Origin: Paracoccaceae bacterium
GTDB taxonomy: Bacteria; Pseudomonadota; Alphaproteobacteria; Rhodobacterales; Rhodobacteraceae
Reading direction: 5' to 3'
Assembly: GCA_017854585.1 (NCBI GenBank)
Contig: JAFMHK010000009.1
Location: 1 to 64,000 of the forward strand
Length of the DNA stretch: 64,000 nucleotides
A model generated the notes under the pieces. It was not told where the DNA came from and did not search any database. It saw only the letters and a list, made by a program, of their open reading frames with translations. Made by a program: the position numbers and the translations under genes. Shown in pieces: positions 61,855 through 64,000 of the stretch; the stretch's first letter is position 1, and each line of letters begins with the position of its first letter.

Positions 61855-63423
61855 ATGATGGGAGATGCTCAAGCGATCGAGGAACTGCACCCCGATTGGG
61901 GACCATTTGGCGTTCCGCTGTTCGACGGGCCGCAGGCGCGCGCGCTCAGCCGGGTCGGGGTCATCGATATCGGGTCAAACTCGGTTCGATTGGTGGTCTT
62001 CGATGGTGCGGCACGCAGCCCGGCATATTTCTACAACGAAAAGATACTGTGCGGGTTGGGCGCGGGCTTTGCCGAAACCGGGCGGTTGAACGTCGCGGGG
62101 CGCGCGCGCGCGCTATCGGCTCTGAAACGCTTTGCCGCGCTGACCAAGGGGATGGGGGTCAAACCCCTGCTGACGGTCGCCACCGCAGCGGTGCGTGATG
62201 CCGAAGACGGGCGCGAGTTCCGCGACGAGGTGCTGGCCCGGACGGGCCTGACAATCCGCGTTGTCGATGGGCAAGAGGAAGCCCGCCTGTCAGCGCAGGG
62301 CGTGCTTTTGGGGTGGCCGGGCGCGCAGGGCCTGATCTGCGATATCGGCGGCAGTTCGATGGAACTGGCCGAATTGCTGGGCGGTGGTGCGGTCGGCATG
62401 CGCCGCACGTCGGACCTTGGGCCGCTGAAACTGATGGGCATCAAGGGGGGGAAGCGCGCTGTCAGCGCGCATATCAAGGATCGCATCGCGGATCTGAAAA
62501 GCAGCTTTGTGAACCGTCACGACAGGTTGTTTCTTGTGGGCGGCTCGTGGCGCGCCATCGCGCGTATCGATATGGAGCGGCGCGGTTATCCGTTGAAGGT
62601 GCTTCACGAATACCGCATGACGCCTCAGGCGATCATGGAGACGATCAGGTTTATCGGCAGCACCGATATTGATGCCCTGCGCGCCCGCACTGGGACCAGC
62701 GCGGAACGGATGCGGCTGGTGCCGCTGGCGTCCCAAGTGCTCAAGGAACTGGTCAGCAGCCTGAAACCGCGCGAGGTCGCGATTTCCAGCTATGGGATCC
62801 GTGAAGGCCTGCTGTACGAACAGATGGGCGACGAATTGCGCCATCGTGACCCCCTGATCGAGGCTGCGCGCCACGCGGAGGCGATGAACGCGCGGATGCC
62901 GGGCTTCGGGCGGACGCTTTACAAGTTCGTGGAGCCGCTGTTTCCACGCGCGACATACGAAAAACAACGTCTGATCCGCGCGGCTTGCCTGCTCCATGAT
63001 GTCAGCTGGCGCGCGCACCCCGATTACCGGGCAGAGGTCTGCTTCGACAACGCCACGCGGGCCAATCTTGGCGGGTTGGATCATGCGGAGAGGGTGTATC
63101 TGGGGCTGGCGCTGCTGCACCGCTACAAATCCAATCGCGCGGGAACGAATTTCAACCCCGAACTATTGAGCCTGCTACCCGAGGCGCGCGTCCGCGAGGC
63201 GGAAATTCTGGGCCGCGCCATGCGGTTCGGAGCGATGTTCACGGTTGAAAAACCCACTGATCACGGCGAGCTGTTCTGGCTGCCCAAGAAAAAGCAGCTG
63301 CGCCTGACGCTGAAAACCGACGCGGGGCGGGATCTGTTCGGCGAGGTGGCCGAGGCGCGATTTGCGGCACTTGCGGGCGCGATGGGAGCCGAAGGCGTGG
63401 TCCAAGGCGCAGCGAAGCCATGA
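61855..63423 (+). CDS. ppx: exopolyphosphatase / GppA-type phosphatase
   Basis: Ppx removes terminal phosphates from polyphosphate or converts pppGpp. The 522-residue protein has the ASKHA-fold loops VGVIDIGSNSVRLVVFD and LICDIGGSSMELAE, the VATAAVRDAEDG segment and a C-terminal HD-like helical region (LLHDVSWRAHPDYRAE). The start is uncertain: GTG 61840, ATG 61855 and ATG 61858 are all in frame and none has a good ribosome binding site. It follows ppk1 in one operon, and its end overlaps a 30-codon frame. Confidence 0.93.
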   Translation: MMGDAQAIEELHPDWGPFGVPLFDGPQARALSRVGVIDIGSNSVRLVVFDGAARSPAYFYNEKILCGLGAGFAETGRLNVAGRARALSALKRFAALTKGMGVKPLLTVATAAVRDAEDGREFRDEVLARTGLTIRVVDGQEEARLSAQGVLLGWPGAQGLICDIGGSSMELAELLGGGAVGMRRTSDLGPLKLMGIKGGKRAVSAHIKDRIADLKSSFVNRHDRLFLVGGSWRAIARIDMERRGYPLKVLHEYRMTPQAIMETIRFIGSTDIDALRARTGTSAERMRLVPLASQVLKELVSSLKPREVAISSYGIREGLLYEQMGDELRHRDPLIEAARHAEAMNARMPGFGRTLYKFVEPLFPRATYEKQRLIRAACLLHDVSWRAHPDYRAEVCFDNATRANLGGLDHAERVYLGLALLHRYKSNRAGTNFNPELLSLLPEARVREAEILGRAMRFGAMFTVEKPTDHGELFWLPKKKQLRLTLKTDAGRDLFGEVAEARFAALAGAMGAEGVVQGAAKP

Positions 63424-63512
63424 CTGCCTTGGCACTGGTTTGCGGCCTGATCTTGGTTGCGATCATGCATGAACAGAGGTCGGGCCCGGTGCCCATATTG
63501 GTCACCTTGTGA
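63420..63512 (+). CDS. possible 30-residue hydrophobic peptide
   Basis: ATG 63420 overlaps the ppx stop (ATGA) and opens a 30-codon frame, a hydrophobic helix (MTALALVCGLILVAIMHEQR) then a short polar tail. The overlap is the same coupling used by other genes in this window, but length alone gives little support, so this is tentative. Confidence 0.3.
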   Translation: MTALALVCGLILVAIMHEQRSGPVPILVTL

Positions 63513-63513
63513 T

Positions 63514-63551
63514 CAAGTTCATCGGGGATGCTGCCGCCAATGATGAACTTG
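63514..63551. other. stem-loop between ppx and proS
   Basis: CAAGTTCATC (63514-63523) pairs perfectly with GATGAACTTG (63542-63551) over 10 bp around an 18-base loop. It lies in the 123-base gap after the possible mini-ORF and upstream of proS. No T run follows, so it may be an attenuator-like leader element or an operator. Confidence 0.45.
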
Positions 63552-63634
63552 GGTGGCCGCACGCCCGTCTTGTGAGGGGTCTGGCAATGGCGTAGACGGA
63601 CGGGGCAGTTGACCCAAAAGCCCCGGATACCCTT

Positions 63635-64000
63635 ATGCGCCTCAGCCGTTATTTCCTGCCCGTCCTCAAAGAAACGCCTGCCGAAGCGCAAATTGTCAGC
63701 CATCGCCTGATGTTGCGGGCGGGCATGATCAAGCAGTCCAGCGCAGGGATCTACTCGTGGCTGCCGCTGGGCTTCAAGGTTTTGAAGAATATCGAAAAGA
63801 TCGTGCACGAGGAGCAAATCCGCGCCGGTCATATCCCGATGCTGATGCCCACCTTGCAGCCTGCGGACCTGTGGCGTGAGAGCGGGCGCTATGATGCCTA
63901 TGGCCCCGAAATGCTGCGCATCCGCGACCGGCAGGACCGCGACTTGCTATTCGGGCCGACGAACGAGGAGATGATTACCGATATTTTCCGCGCGCATGTC
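63635..64000 (+). CDS. proS: prolyl-tRNA synthetase (5' part, cut by window end)
   Basis: ProS charges tRNA-Pro. The first 122 codons are in the window: [45 protein letters not shown] (family N-terminus), and the class II motifs [18 protein letters not shown] and [16 protein letters not shown]. The reading frame runs off the right edge. The 5' gap contains the stem-loop at 63514-63551. Confidence 0.95.
   Translation, partial: MRLSRYFLPVLKETPAEAQIVSHRLMLRAGMIKQSSAGIYSWLPLGFKVLKNIEKIVHEEQIRAGHIPMLMPTLQPADLWRESGRYDAYGPEMLRIRDRQDRDLLFGPTNEEMITDIFRAHV

Overview
The window is GC-rich chromosomal DNA from an alphaproteobacterium, almost certainly a Rhodobacteraceae (Rhodobacter/Roseobacter group) member. 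The evidence is the gene order (nrdR-ribD, ribE-ribBX-ribH-nusB, pccR/pccB/pccA/mutase, hdaA-ppk-ppx-proS), many proteins of types I know mainly from Rhodobacterales (DUF2161, DUF6324, DUF6476, DUF6497), a tRNA-His of the alphaproteobacterial type (no G-1, A73), and a GTTC-N7-GTTC LexA box. I see no phage, insertion sequence, integrase, CRISPR array or rRNA. Most of the window is densely packed core genome with ATGA/GTGA overlaps.

Region by region. 1-4.1 kb: a stand-alone ParB-like domain, a secreted small protein, a low-molecular-weight phosphatase, a PCuAC copper chaperone with a partner, rpmB with its terminator, and a DUF2161 nuclease-fold/YjbQ pair. 4.2-14.5 kb: nrdR-ribD and ribE-ribBX-ribH-nusB, the riboflavin cluster, split by an oppositely oriented capsule module (kpsS, an OPX export lipoprotein, kpsC). 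14.5-16.8 kb: a less GC-rich, loosely packed patch (EamA permease, an RRDPED-GW small protein, an NTF2-like protein) that looks acquired or variable. 16.8-23.2 kb: a membrane coiled-coil protein plus ClpP-fold protein module, a methyltransferase-like membrane protein, mmcB with an SOS box, GNAT, tRNA-His, and rluD starting head-to-head with a DUF6476 gene. 23.4-26.8 kb: rpoH, an oxidoreductase, small proteins and a host-attachment-type protein. 27-35 kb: pepF, an EEP hydrolase, a TerB/DnaJ protein, GNAT, VOC, PPOX, 5-formyl-THF cyclo-ligase, YmdB-type phosphodiesterase and a DMT exporter. 35-42.8 kb: two convergent SLC13/RCK permeases around a long inverted repeat, YebC, argP/argO and another DMT exporter. 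43-57.7 kb: the propionyl-CoA to succinyl-CoA pathway with its regulator pccR. 57.8-64 kb: AI-2E-type permease, hdaA, ppk1, ppx and the start of proS.

How it fits together. Propionyl-CoA is carboxylated by PccB/PccA and the resulting methylmalonyl-CoA is isomerised by the B12-dependent mutase; PccR-type TTTGCAAA sites lie in front of both pccR and pccB. Polyphosphate is made by Ppk1 and degraded by Ppx; a consensus Pho box sits just upstream of ppk1. The rib genes supply flavin, and KpsS/KpsC make the beta-Kdo linker on a lipid anchor for capsule export through the OPX lipoprotein.

The most noteworthy structures are the 8-bp-phased PccR operator array, the Pho box with a probably leaderless ppk1, the pair of RRDPED-GW small proteins, the dispersed CCAAGATGAAG/CCAGAAGAAG element (one pair forming a 23-bp perfect inverted repeat), a HAD protein lacking its nucleophile, and several genes whose real starts (TTG or GTG) or small size make them easy to miss.
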